From contig CAUJDN010000105.1 of the NCBI GenBank assembly GCA_963169195.1, positions 1 to 64,000 on the forward strand: a stretch of DNA of 64,000 bases, given 5' to 3'. The notes beneath the pieces are model-generated. The model made no database searches and was not told the DNA's origin. It saw only the letters and a list, made by a program, of their open reading frames with translations. The position numbers and the translations under genes are program-made. Below, piece by piece: positions 46,474 to 54,545 of the stretch (positions within the stretch are counted from its first letter, which is position 1; each line of letters starts with the position of its first letter). Source of the stretch: Acidobacteriota bacterium. Lineage in GTDB: Bacteria; Acidobacteriota; Vicinamibacteria; Vicinamibacterales; UBA2999.

Positions 46474-46920
46474 CTAGGCCGCCTTCGCCACCGCGGCCGG
46501 CTCCAGCGCGAGCGCCAGCACCTGGTCCACGGTCTCGACGATGTGGAAGCGCATGTGGTCACGCACCTCGGACGGCACATCGTCCAGGTCCGGCTCGTTC
46601 CGCTCCGGCAGGATCACCTCGGAGAGGCCCGCGGCGTGCGCGGCCAGCACCTTCTGCTTCACGCCGCCGATTGGCAGCACCCGGCCCTGCAGCGTCACCT
46701 CGCCGGTCATGCCGATGGTGGACGTCACGGGACGCCCCGACAGGCGCGAGGCTATGGCCGTCACCATGGTGATCCCGGCGCTCGGGCCGTCCGTCGGCGT
46801 GGCGCCGGCTGGCACGTAGACGTGCAACTCGCGCCCAGCCGGCGCATGCTCCTCGATGTCCAGCGCGGGCGCGTGGCTCTTCACGTAGGTGAGCGCGATG
46901 CGCGCCGACTCAATAACGTC
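46474..46920 (-). pseudogene. C-terminal proteolytic fragment of Lon protease
   Basis: The leftward frame from 46920 reads DVIESARIALTYVKSHAPAL, then DGPSAGITMVTAIASRLSGR with the catalytic Ser, and VLPIGGVKQKVLAAHAAGLS with the catalytic Lys, ending near AVAKAA. This is the S16 domain of Lon without substrate-binding and AAA+ domains. There is no proper start: the frame upstream continues into repetitive sequence and overlaps the neighbouring MBL gene. A functional standalone Lon domain is possible but a broken gene is more likely. Confidence 0.7.
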
Positions 46921-47032
46921 GCCGCCGGCGACCGGCGCGTGAAGGTGCTGGGCCTGACCGCCGCGCGCTGGCACGAATCCCCGAGCGCCTCCTCGACGAC
47001 GAGCCCGCCTGATCGCCCTCACGCCCCTGCGA

Positions 47033-47056
47033 ACCCCCGAACCCCAGAACCTCAGA
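47033..47056. repeat. GGTTCT-type repeat, third copy (reverse orientation)
   Basis: gaacccccgaaccccagaac followed by ctcag is the reverse complement of the GGTTCT family at 534-600 and 4797-4823. It covers the stop codon of the leftward MBL gene (47052-47054). Confidence 0.7.
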
Positions 47057-48008
47057 CGGGGATGACCACCGTCTGCCCAGTCTCCCGCAGCGCCAGCCGG
47101 TCCCGCTCGGCCATCAGCATCTGCTCGGCGCGCTCGATGGGCTCGGTCACCGGCTCGCGGCTCAACCGGAACGACTGGTGATGCACCGGCACGAAGAGCC
47201 GCGCCCCGGCCGCATCCGCCATCGTCACGGCCTGCTCGGGGGTGCAGTGGTTGCGGATCCACGGGTCGTACGCGCCAATGGGCATGACGGCAGCCTCGAA
47301 GGGCCCATGGCGGCGGTGCGCGCGGAAAGCGTCGGTCGACGCGGTGTCGCCGCCGATGAGGAGCCGCCGCCCCTCGCGCTCCACGACCCAGCCCGTATAG
47401 CCGCGATAGGTGTCGCGCTGGATTCGGGCGCCCCAGTGTCGCACCTCGATCGCCCGCAGGAGCACCTCGCCGTGCGCGGTTGCCACCCGGACCGATTCAT
47501 CCCACCGCAGCTCGTGCACCGCCGAATAGAAGCGGCGCGGCAGCAGGTCCGCGGTGTCGGCGGCCATCACCGCCACCGGCCGGCCGCGAAGGGCGGCCAG
47601 CGACGGCGTGTCCAGGTGATCGAAGTGCGCGTGTGACACGAGGACGAGATCGACGTCGGGCAGCTCGCCGGGCGGCAGCGCGCACCGCACCAGGCGCATC
47701 GGACCCAGGCTGCCGATGCCCAGGTCCACGCCGATGCGGTCGAAGAGCACCGGGTCGGTGATGAGGCGCAGGCCGTAGAAATTGACGAGCACGGTGGCGT
47801 GCCCGAGCCAGGCCAGCGTGATGGCGTTGTCGTCCCACGATCCGGGCGCAGGCGAGTGGGGCGCCGGGGGCACGTCCCTTCCCCACTCCGCCATCCGTTC
47901 CCGCAGGAAGCGCGCGCTCCAGGACGATGACACGTGCGTCCAGACCGCGCCGGCTCCGGCCAGCGCCCCCGTGGCGAGCAGGGTGCGTCGGCTGACAAGG
48001 TTCCCCAT
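47052..48008 (-). CDS. Exported MBL-fold hydrolase (UlaG/NAPE-PLD-like)
   Basis: The 318-residue protein has a Tat-like leader (SRRTLLATGALAGAGAVWTH) and an MBL domain with LVSHAHFDHLD (HxHxDH), a central GGDTAS and the C-terminal VPVHHQSFRLS. It resembles MBL proteins in the NAPE-PLD/UlaG group that act on phospholipids or phosphoesters in the periplasm. The ATG at 48008 precedes the leader directly. Its 3' end is fused into the repeat at 47033. It runs leftward with the SRPBCC gene upstream, 96 nt away. Confidence 0.85.
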   Translation of the reverse strand: MGNLVSRRTLLATGALAGAGAVWTHVSSSWSARFLRERMAEWGRDVPPAPHSPAPGSWDDNAITLAWLGHATVLVNFYGLRLITDPVLFDRIGVDLGIGSLGPMRLVRCALPPGELPDVDLVLVSHAHFDHLDTPSLAALRGRPVAVMAADTADLLPRRFYSAVHELRWDESVRVATAHGEVLLRAIEVRHWGARIQRDTYRGYTGWVVEREGRRLLIGGDTASTDAFRAHRRHGPFEAAVMPIGAYDPWIRNHCTPEQAVTMADAAGARLFVPVHHQSFRLSREPVTEPIERAEQMLMAERDRLALRETGQTVVIPV

Positions 48009-48104
48009 GACCCGAAAAGACTCCCTCGGTCGCTCGATTGTTCCACGAGCGGCGGGCAGCCGTTCTCCCCGGCCGATGTCGGGGGCCATCGGGGGACGGC
48101 CCGG

Positions 48105-48557
48105 CTACCCCGCGGCTGCGCGACGCTCGGACAGATCCTTCAGCGCCGCGAGCGCCTTCGGCCACATGTCCTCGAACATCTGGCGGTGCTCGTCGGCCGT
48201 GTCCATGTCGATGGTGAGCAGGACGTGGCCGCCGTTCTCGCGCAGTGTGTAGTTCTCGCGGGCGCCTGCCCACTGCAGCACCTCGGTGCTCGTGGTGTCT
48301 TCGACGCCGTTCTTCACGAGGCCCATGTGCTCGAGCGAGAGGTATTCCTGGGGCCGATGCTCGGCGATGCGGCTGACCATGCCGCTGCCGTCCGGCGCGA
48401 GAAACAGGGCCTTGCTGCCCGGTGTCCAGTCCGTGATCGCGTACGAGCCCTCCTGGAAGGCGCTCGTCCACTGGCGGTAGGTCTCGTCCTCGAGCAGCGT
48501 CCGCCAGACGACGTCCCTGGGGGCGTCGATGCTGGTCGTGAAGGTGAGCCTGGTCAT
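48105..48557 (-). CDS. SRPBCC/AHSA1-type small hydrophobic-ligand protein
   Basis: The 150-residue protein shows the AHSA1-like pattern RLTFTTSIDAPRDVVWRTLL then DETYRQWTSAFQEGSYAITD and a C-terminal helix MFEDMWPKALAALKDLSERR. These helix-grip folds bind lipids or co-chaperone partners, with no catalytic residues. The ATG at 48557 has AGGAG upstream. The 210 nt to the next gene (48558-48767) hold nothing that I recognise. Confidence 0.85.
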   Translation of the reverse strand: MTRLTFTTSIDAPRDVVWRTLLEDETYRQWTSAFQEGSYAITDWTPGSKALFLAPDGSGMVSRIAEHRPQEYLSLEHMGLVKNGVEDTTSTEVLQWAGARENYTLRENGGHVLLTIDMDTADEHRQMFEDMWPKALAALKDLSERRAAAG

Positions 48558-48767
48558 ATCCCCTCTCCTGAACGGCGCGCCACCCAAGCGTGTGCCAGAC
48601 GGCGCGGCGATGGCAAGCTCGGCTGGCCAACGGCCCGGGGCACTCCTGTGACGTGAATCCGCCCCTGCCGCCGGCAATCCGGTGCGCGTGAGCCCGGGCC
48701 GACCGCCAGCCGGGAGATTCTGCAGGACTCTGCCAGCCGCGGCCGCGGCACATGTCTTGCGGGGCAG

Positions 48768-49934
48768 GTGACCGTGACCACCATCCATGGATCGGCAGGC
48801 CCCGGCTTCGAAGCCGTGCGCGAGGCGTTCTCGGAGAACTTCAGACGCCGCCACGAGCTGGGCGCCGCGTGCTGCATCTACCGGCACGGCGAGAAGGTGG
48901 TGGACCTATGGGGTGGGATCCGCAACAAGGCCACGGGCGAGCCGTGGGAAGAGGACACGATGGTCCTCGCCCACTCGGCCACCAAGGGGCTTGCGGCGAT
49001 GACGCTCGCACTGGCCCACTCGCGCGACTGGCTCGATTACGACGAGCGCGTGTGCACGTACTGGCCGGAGTTCGCCCAGCAGGGCAAGGAGATGGTCACC
49101 GTCCGGCAGCTCCTGGCCCACCAGGCGGGCCTCTTCGCCTTCGGCGAGCCGGTGGACAAGACCATTGTCGCGGACCTGGACCGCCTGGCGGTCGTCCTCG
49201 CCCGCCAGAAGCCGGAGTGGGAACCGGGGAGCCGCCAGGCCTACCACGCCATCACGCTGGGCTTCTACGAGGGGGAGTTGCTGCGCCGAGTGGACCCGCA
49301 GCATCGCAGTCTCGGGCAGTTCTTCCAGGACGAGATCGCGTCACTACTGGGACTGGACTTCTACATCGGCCTCCCGGAGTCGATCCCGGATGCGCGGCTC
49401 GCGGTACTCGACACGAACCTGTTCACGATGCTGCGGGGCATGCCCGTCGCCCTGATGCTCGCATCGATGAACCCGCGCTCGAACATCTTCAGGGCCCTGA
49501 TGGTGAATCCGGGCGACCGGGTGTACATCGACGAGGCGCGCGTCTACGCGCGCAACCTCGAAGTGCCCTCCGGCGGCGGCGTCGGCACGGCGCGGGCCAT
49601 GGCGCGCGCGTACAGCGTCTTCGCGACCGGCGGCCGGGAGCTGGGCCTGCGGCCGGAGACGCTGGAGGCGCTGCGCGCGCCCGCCGTTCCTCCGGCGAAC
49701 GGCTTCTACGACGAGGCGCTCAAGGGCGAGGTGGAGTTCTCCCTGGGCTTCATGAAGAACTGCCCGAACTGGCGCTTCGGCCATGAGGGCGCCTACGGCT
49801 CGCCCGGCGCGGGTGGTGCGCTGGCGTACGCCGACCCGGCGGCCGGCCTCGCCTACGCTTATGTCACCAATCGCATGCGGAGCGTGCTGGACGATCCGCG
49901 CGATCTGGCGTTGAGGGCGGCCATCCCGGAGTGA
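48768..49934 (+). CDS. Beta-lactamase-family serine hydrolase, EstB-like
   Basis: The 388-residue protein has the SxxK motif in LAHSATKGLAAMTLALAHSR (Ser at about residue 70), a Tyr in YHAITLGFYEGELLRRV as second catalytic residue, and a late GGALAYADPAAGLAYAYVTN block that stands for the KTG strand. There is no signal peptide, so it is cytoplasmic, like family VIII carboxylesterases such as EstB. An esterase function is the best guess, not beta-lactam hydrolysis. The GTG at 48768 was taken. Serine hydrolases of this family occur twice more in this window in damaged form. Confidence 0.85.
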   Translation: MTVTTIHGSAGPGFEAVREAFSENFRRRHELGAACCIYRHGEKVVDLWGGIRNKATGEPWEEDTMVLAHSATKGLAAMTLALAHSRDWLDYDERVCTYWPEFAQQGKEMVTVRQLLAHQAGLFAFGEPVDKTIVADLDRLAVVLARQKPEWEPGSRQAYHAITLGFYEGELLRRVDPQHRSLGQFFQDEIASLLGLDFYIGLPESIPDARLAVLDTNLFTMLRGMPVALMLASMNPRSNIFRALMVNPGDRVYIDEARVYARNLEVPSGGGVGTARAMARAYSVFATGGRELGLRPETLEALRAPAVPPANGFYDEALKGEVEFSLGFMKNCPNWRFGHEGAYGSPGAGGALAYADPAAGLAYAYVTNRMRSVLDDPRDLALRAAIPE

Positions 49935-49998
49935 GGCCTCAGGACCACCCTCGGGGCCGCGCGCGAGCCACATGTCCACGGACCGAAGGGATCGCGAG

Positions 49999-50385
49999 CT
50001 ACACCCTGTCCACGCGATACGCCGTGCCATACCGGCCGTAGTCGTGGCTCGTGACGCCATTGCGCACCGAGCCCTGGTAGGCCGCCAGCGGCGGCATCAC
50101 CGTCACGCGGACGACGGTGGTCTCGCCGGCCTTGACGGCGCCGGCGTGCACCGCCGCGACGGGGAGCGCCGAGTCGCCCGTATAGACGTCCGTCCCCCAC
50201 ACGGAGCCGTCGGTCGCGCCGGTGACGCGGAAGTAGAACGTCGTGCCCGGCGTGTCGCACAGATCCTGGATCCGCGACGGCGCCTCGGACGCGAGAAACC
50301 CCTGGTCGAGCAGGGCCCGGATCTCGTCCGCCGACAGCTTCTTCTGGCGCTCGAAGTGCGCCACCAGCTCCTGGATGACCTTCAT
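49999..50385 (-). CDS. Cytoplasmic LCCL-domain protein
   Basis: The 128-residue protein has an N-terminal helical segment (MKVIQELVAHFERQKKLSAD...) and an LCCL domain (GSVWGTDVYTGDSALPVAAV then HAGAV and LAAYQGSVRNGVTSHDYGRY, about residues 58-120). LCCL domains normally sit in secreted proteins of animals; this one has no signal peptide. Its ATG overlaps the stop of the VWA gene by 4 nt (ATGA), so it is the third gene of a MoxR operon. It might be the substrate or effector recognised by that chaperone pair. Confidence 0.85.
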   Translation of the reverse strand: MKVIQELVAHFERQKKLSADEIRALLDQGFLASEAPSRIQDLCDTPGTTFYFRVTGATDGSVWGTDVYTGDSALPVAAVHAGAVKAGETTVVRVTVMPPLAAYQGSVRNGVTSHDYGRYGTAYRVDRV

Positions 50386-51683
50386 CGCGATCCCTGCTCC
50401 GTGTCCATGACGACGACCCGTCCGTACGGCGGATTGAAGGCGCCGGATCGTCCTGGGGGCAGCACCCACAGGACCGAGTACGGCATCGGCTCCTTCGGGT
50501 ACTCGATCTCGCCGTCCGTGATGATGGCGGCCGCCCGCACCTGGGGGTCCGCGGCCAACCGCTCCATGGCCGGCGTGAGGTCGCTGCCGCCGTAGCCGCT
50601 CACCTGGAACTCCGACAGCTCCGACGGCGCCAGCCGCTCGTCGCTCGTCACCGCCACGTCGCACTGCAGCAGCCGGACCTGGTCCACCGCCACGGACTCG
50701 CTGAAGTCGGCGATGGCGCCGAGCGCGCGCGGGATCTCCTCCGCCATCGATCCGCTGGTGTCCACGATGACGTTCAACATCCAGCCCTCGCGCCGGCGCC
50801 CGGGCAGGACGACATCGTCGCGGTCCGCGCCGCGGCGGGACGGCCGCACGAACGTGCGCTCGCCCGGCGCGACCGATTCCATCCAGCGCTGCAGCACCAC
50901 CTCCCACGGCGTGCGGTAGATGCCGCGCAGCGCCGTGACGACCTGGTTGACCGCTCCCGGCGCATCACCCCGGAGGCCCCGCAGCGCGCCGACCGCCCGC
51001 GCCATCGCGAGCGACGATGACGCGGCTTCCTTGATCCTCGCCACCTCTTCGGCCTGGGCCGCCACTTCGTCCGGGAACATGTCCTTCTCGCGCTGGGTGT
51101 CGAGGACATCGCCGGCGTCGCCGGGCTCCTGCCCTTCGGCGCCGGCCCCGCCCCGGCCGCGCGGGCCGAAGACTCTACCGACCGTCGTCTCCTGTCCGCC
51201 GAAGACCGCGGTCTTCGACGGCATGTCGGCGGCGTTCCTCCGCATGTCGAGCACGATCTCCTCCGCGGACTTCCTGCTCGCACCCGGCATGTCGAGCCCG
51301 CCGGCGGGAATCTCGGCGGCGCCCAGCTCCACGCGCAGGATGTCGTTGATGATGTAGTCGTGCGCGTAGTTGAACTCGAGGTGCGCGCTGCCCCGCGCGC
51401 GATCGTGGGTGCGAAGCGCCAGGTGCAGCAGCTCGTGCGCGAGCACGAAGATGAGCTCGTTCTCCTTCAGGCGCTCGGCGAAGGCCGGATTGACGACGAG
51501 GCGCCCCGACGCGAAGACGCCCATCGTCGGCACGCGGTCGTCGAGCGCGACGCGGACCCTGGCGGCCAGCCCGGAGAGATACGGGAGCGGAACGGTCAGG
51601 AGCCGCAGGCCGCGCTGGACGCGCTGCAGTTGGTGCCGATCGGCGCCGGGCGCGCGCGCCTCTTCGCTCGACACAGGTGTCAC
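50382..51683 (-). CDS. DUF2201-type metallopeptidase-like protein with VWA domain
   Basis: The 433-residue protein has an N-terminal putative metallopeptidase-like region with the HELLHLALRTHDRAR zinc motif near residue 83, a coiled middle (about 150-230), and a C-terminal VWA domain. VWA residues are complete: DTSGSMAEE near 308 for the MIDAS, Thr in YGGSDLTPAMERL, and Asp in AIITDGEIEYP. Such proteins (PF13203/PF09967-like) pair with MoxR ATPases to recruit clients. The GTG at 51683 overlaps the MoxR stop codon by 4 nt. Confidence 0.88.
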   Translation of the reverse strand: MTPVSSEEARAPGADRHQLQRVQRGLRLLTVPLPYLSGLAARVRVALDDRVPTMGVFASGRLVVNPAFAERLKENELIFVLAHELLHLALRTHDRARGSAHLEFNYAHDYIINDILRVELGAAEIPAGGLDMPGASRKSAEEIVLDMRRNAADMPSKTAVFGGQETTVGRVFGPRGRGGAGAEGQEPGDAGDVLDTQREKDMFPDEVAAQAEEVARIKEAASSSLAMARAVGALRGLRGDAPGAVNQVVTALRGIYRTPWEVVLQRWMESVAPGERTFVRPSRRGADRDDVVLPGRRREGWMLNVIVDTSGSMAEEIPRALGAIADFSESVAVDQVRLLQCDVAVTSDERLAPSELSEFQVSGYGGSDLTPAMERLAADPQVRAAAIITDGEIEYPKEPMPYSVLWVLPPGRSGAFNPPYGRVVVMDTEQGSR

Positions 51684-52747
51684 AGGTGGGTCACCTGCTT
51701 CAGGAGCGCGAGCATCGCCGGGTCGGCGCCCAGCTCGCTCCACGGTTCGACGAGATCCGCCACCAGCGTGAGCTGGTGCTCGGGCGGGAGGCTCGAGAGA
51801 AAGCGGTTGACGGTCTCGGGCGCCAGTCCCTCCAGCCGGCCGTCGCGCACGTGCTGGCGGATGCAGTTCAGGATGAACCACCGCGCGGCGTCGCCGGTCG
51901 GCAGGCTCGAGGGTTCCTCGATGTAGTGCGCGAGCGGCATCATGCGCTGGATGGACTCCTCCGCCAGCGCGCAGAAGACCGCGGCGTCCTCGGCCGACAC
52001 GCGGCCGAAGGCGAGCGCTCGCCGGATCCCGGGCGTGAGGATGCCGGAGGCCTCCGCGAGATCGAGCCCGCGCGACAGCAGCGTCCACGCACGCGGCGTC
52101 GAGAAGGGCTGCGGATCCGCCGGCACCGGGCGCATCAGCGCATCCGGCATGTAGGTGATGAGGTTCAGCACGTCGGCGCGCACGCCGTTGGCCATGGCCC
52201 AGTCGAGCCACTCCTGCACGTCCACGCGGATGTTCAGGATGGCCACGCGGTTGACCAGCGCCGAGCTGAGCGCGCGCACCAGTGCGCGATCCTGCGTGCG
52301 GTTCCCCGCCGCCACGACCCAGGTGCCCGGCGGCAGCGTGTGCTCCCCGAGGCGCCGCTCCAGCAGCAGCGAGTAGAACGCCTTCTGCACGTCCGGCGCG
52401 CACGCGGGCAGTTCGTCCAGGAACAGGCAGAAGGGCTCCGGCGTCTCCGGCAGCAGCACGCGCGGCGGGCAGAAGACGGACCGTTCCCCCACGATCCGCG
52501 GGATGCCGCTCACGTCCTCCGGCGCGATCTGCGTGCCGAGGAGCGACCGGCACGGGAGCCCGGCCGCGGCGGCCGCCTGGTAGACGACCTCCGACTTGCC
52601 GACGCCGGGCGGCGACAGCAGCAGGAAGCTCTGTTCGTGCGCCATGGCGGCGACGAGGCTCTTCGCCTGGCTGAGCGTGATGGTCTCCTCGAGCGGGCCG
52701 GCGGCGGTGGCGCCGAGCGTCGCGGGCGTGGCCGTCTGGGTGGTCAT
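51680..52747 (-). CDS. MoxR-type AAA+ ATPase
   Basis: The 355-residue protein has a Walker A (PPGVGKSEVVYQ, residues about 46-57), a Walker B (FCLFLDELPACAPDVQKA), sensor 1 (VVAAGNRTQD) and sensor 2 regions (STPRAWTLLSRG), typical of MoxR ATPases. These act as chaperones activating partner proteins through a VWA protein. It is first of the operon with the VWA and LCCL genes. The ATG at 52747 was preferred to one at 52756, which would lie directly on the likely ribosome site CAGG. A damaged partial copy lies at 53986-54096. Confidence 0.9.
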   Translation of the reverse strand: MTTQTATPATLGATAAGPLEETITLSQAKSLVAAMAHEQSFLLLSPPGVGKSEVVYQAAAAAGLPCRSLLGTQIAPEDVSGIPRIVGERSVFCPPRVLLPETPEPFCLFLDELPACAPDVQKAFYSLLLERRLGEHTLPPGTWVVAAGNRTQDRALVRALSSALVNRVAILNIRVDVQEWLDWAMANGVRADVLNLITYMPDALMRPVPADPQPFSTPRAWTLLSRGLDLAEASGILTPGIRRALAFGRVSAEDAAVFCALAEESIQRMMPLAHYIEEPSSLPTGDAARWFILNCIRQHVRDGRLEGLAPETVNRFLSSLPPEHQLTLVADLVEPWSELGADPAMLALLKQVTHL

Positions 52748-52939
52748 GCATACCATCCTGACGCCAGAGTGCTGGCGGTGCCAGCCGAAAAAGTGAGGCA
52801 GGCCGGTCCGGCCCGGGTGCCCGCCTCGATTCCTTGGCAGCTCAGGTCAGCCAGCGCGTGGACGATGCTCATCCAAATCTCACCGGCTGCTCACGGTTTG
52901 GTGAGGACTCCGCGACCGGGCCTCGGTCACACTGCGGGC

Positions 52940-53950
52940 ATGACAGCCACCGTGAGGAACCTCGCGAAGGCATTCACCCTGACCGCCCTCGGCCTGGCCA
53001 TCGCGGCCATGGGAATCCATGTGGCCAGCGCCGACGACGCGCCAGGCGCCGCGGTCCTCGGCATGCTGCTGATGGTCGTCGGCGTCGTGCTGGGTCTGAG
53101 GGCCGCCCGCAACCGGCTCCCGCGGTGGGCTGCCCGCGCCGCCCTGGCCGTCGGCGTCGTCGTGGCCGCGTTCGCGGCGCTTCTGACCCATGAGGTCGTT
53201 GTGACCGCGCCACTCTTCCCGCAGTCGCAGGAGGTGCCATCGGTCGTCGACTCGGCGCTGTCGCCGCACCATGCGGCGGCCGTCGAGCGTGCGCGGGCGC
53301 TCGTACGCGCTGCCGTACTGGAGCAGAACCTGCCCGGGGTGTCCGTGGCCGTCGGCGCCGTCGGCACCGTCGTCTGGGCTGAAGGGTTTGGATGGAGGGA
53401 CGTCGTGACGCGGGCGCCCGTCACACCGGACACGCGATTCAACATCGGCACGGCGGCGTCCGCGGTCACCGCTGCCGTCGCGCCGCTCGGGCTGACCGAT
53501 ACCGGCGCCGACTCGGCGGCAGAATGGAGTCCCGGGCATGTCGGCGAGCCGGAAGAGGACTTCCCGCCCTTCACGATCATCCGCCACGCCATCTGGCAGC
53601 CGCTCGGCCTCATGCCCGCGGAGTACCCGCTGCCGGGGGATCGCGCGACGTTCTATGTCCCGAGGTCCGATGACGATCCCACGCGTGGACGACGACTGAT
53701 GTCCATGCGGAACCTGGCCTGCTGCGCGAACGGGATGGCGTTCTCTTCCACGCCGTCCGATCTCGTGCGCGTCGCGCTGGCGACGAACCCCGGCAGCGTC
53801 AACGGCGAGCTCGCCGGCGGCATGGTGATGTCGCTGATCGTGGCGCGCGGCAGCGGCATCGTCATCGCGGTCACGTCGAACATGGCGCACGCGAACACGT
53901 CCGCACTGGCGCTGCGGGTCGGGGACGCGTTCGCGGAACTGACGCGTTGA
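52940..53950 (+). CDS. Damaged membrane-anchored serine hydrolase lacking its catalytic core
   Basis: The 336-residue protein has three N-terminal membrane segments (LTALGLAIAAMGIHVASA; AVLGMLLMVVGVVLGLRAA; AALAVGVVVAAFAALLTH) and then a beta-lactamase-like fold start (LPGVSVAVGAVGTVVWAEGF...DTRFNIGTAASAVTAAVAPL). At the place of SxxK it reads SAVT, and the following segment with the YxN region is missing: GLTDTG joins straight to the C-terminal part. So the frame is intact but catalysis is not possible by the usual mechanism. Either a pseudogene that has kept its frame, or a non-catalytic binding protein. It diverges from the MoxR operon (192 nt between starts). Confidence 0.65.
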   Translation: MTATVRNLAKAFTLTALGLAIAAMGIHVASADDAPGAAVLGMLLMVVGVVLGLRAARNRLPRWAARAALAVGVVVAAFAALLTHEVVVTAPLFPQSQEVPSVVDSALSPHHAAAVERARALVRAAVLEQNLPGVSVAVGAVGTVVWAEGFGWRDVVTRAPVTPDTRFNIGTAASAVTAAVAPLGLTDTGADSAAEWSPGHVGEPEEDFPPFTIIRHAIWQPLGLMPAEYPLPGDRATFYVPRSDDDPTRGRRLMSMRNLACCANGMAFSSTPSDLVRVALATNPGSVNGELAGGMVMSLIVARGSGIVIAVTSNMAHANTSALALRVGDAFAELTR

Positions 53951-53985
53951 TCGCGCCGGGGCAAGACGCGTTGGGACATTGGCCG

Positions 53986-54096
53986 CGCGATCTGCGTGCC
54001 GAAGAGCGACCCGCACGGCAGGCCGGCCGCGGAGGCCGCCTGGTACAGGACCTCCGACCTGCCGACACCTGGCGGCGACAGCCGCAGGAAGCTCTG
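53986..54096 (-). pseudogene. Partial duplicate of the MoxR gene (Walker A region)
   Basis: A leftward frame encodes 36 residues that match residues 40-75 of the neighbouring MoxR protein at 30 of 36 positions, including PPGVG-S of Walker A, where Lys is replaced by Arg. The nucleotide match to 52523-52630 is high, and both copies point the same way, so they form a direct repeat flanking the damaged serine hydrolase gene. No start, stop or downstream domains are present. Confidence 0.8.
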
Positions 54097-54108
54097 CTGC
54101 GATTGCTG

Positions 54109-54304
54109 ACCTCGTGGACATCGAGCTCCACCGTCACCCCCATGTCGATCTGCTGACCCGCGCCTGGACGCTGCGTCAGAACGCCACGGCCTACCATGGC
54201 AGGCATGTGGCGCTGGCGGAAGCGCCGGAGGCGACGATTGTGACGTGCGGCAAGCCGCTCGCCGGGCGCCCGGGCAGTGGGCGCGCATCGAGGTAATCGA
54301 GTGA
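54109..54304 (+). pseudogene. Remnant of a VapC-type PIN-domain toxin C-terminus
   Basis: The rightward frame reads DLVDIELHRHPHVDLLTRAW then TLRQNATAYHGRHVALAEAP and EATIVTCGKPLAG, which matches the last third of PIN-domain VapC proteins (RHPHxxLLxRxWELRxNxTAYDAxYVALAEAL). The Asp of TAYD has become His (TAYHG). A frame change near 54268 is needed to reach the natural end APGQWARIEVIE. No N-terminal part or vapB antitoxin is seen. Confidence 0.75.
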
Positions 54305-54545
54305 ACAAGTGGAGAGACCGACCGACTCGAGCCGGGGCGACGACCGTTCGCGACCGGCTGTTCCTCCTGCTCGTCGAACTGGGACCGTTCCCCGAGCCCG
54401 TCTCGCGCCACGTCCCACTCAGCTGTTGCAGCGAGCAGCCAGGTGGTCTATAACCCGACGCAGGCGCGACGGCCCCGTTCCTCCCCGGAGACCCCTGCGA
54501 CCGCCGGCCACCGCCCGCGTGCGTTCACGACACTGGAGGGACCTC

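Noticed and set aside
53100..54121. Long leftward frame running through the damaged serine hydrolase and MoxR fragment
   Set aside because: Only the short MoxR-like stretch shows similarity; the remainder is a shadow of the hydrolase.
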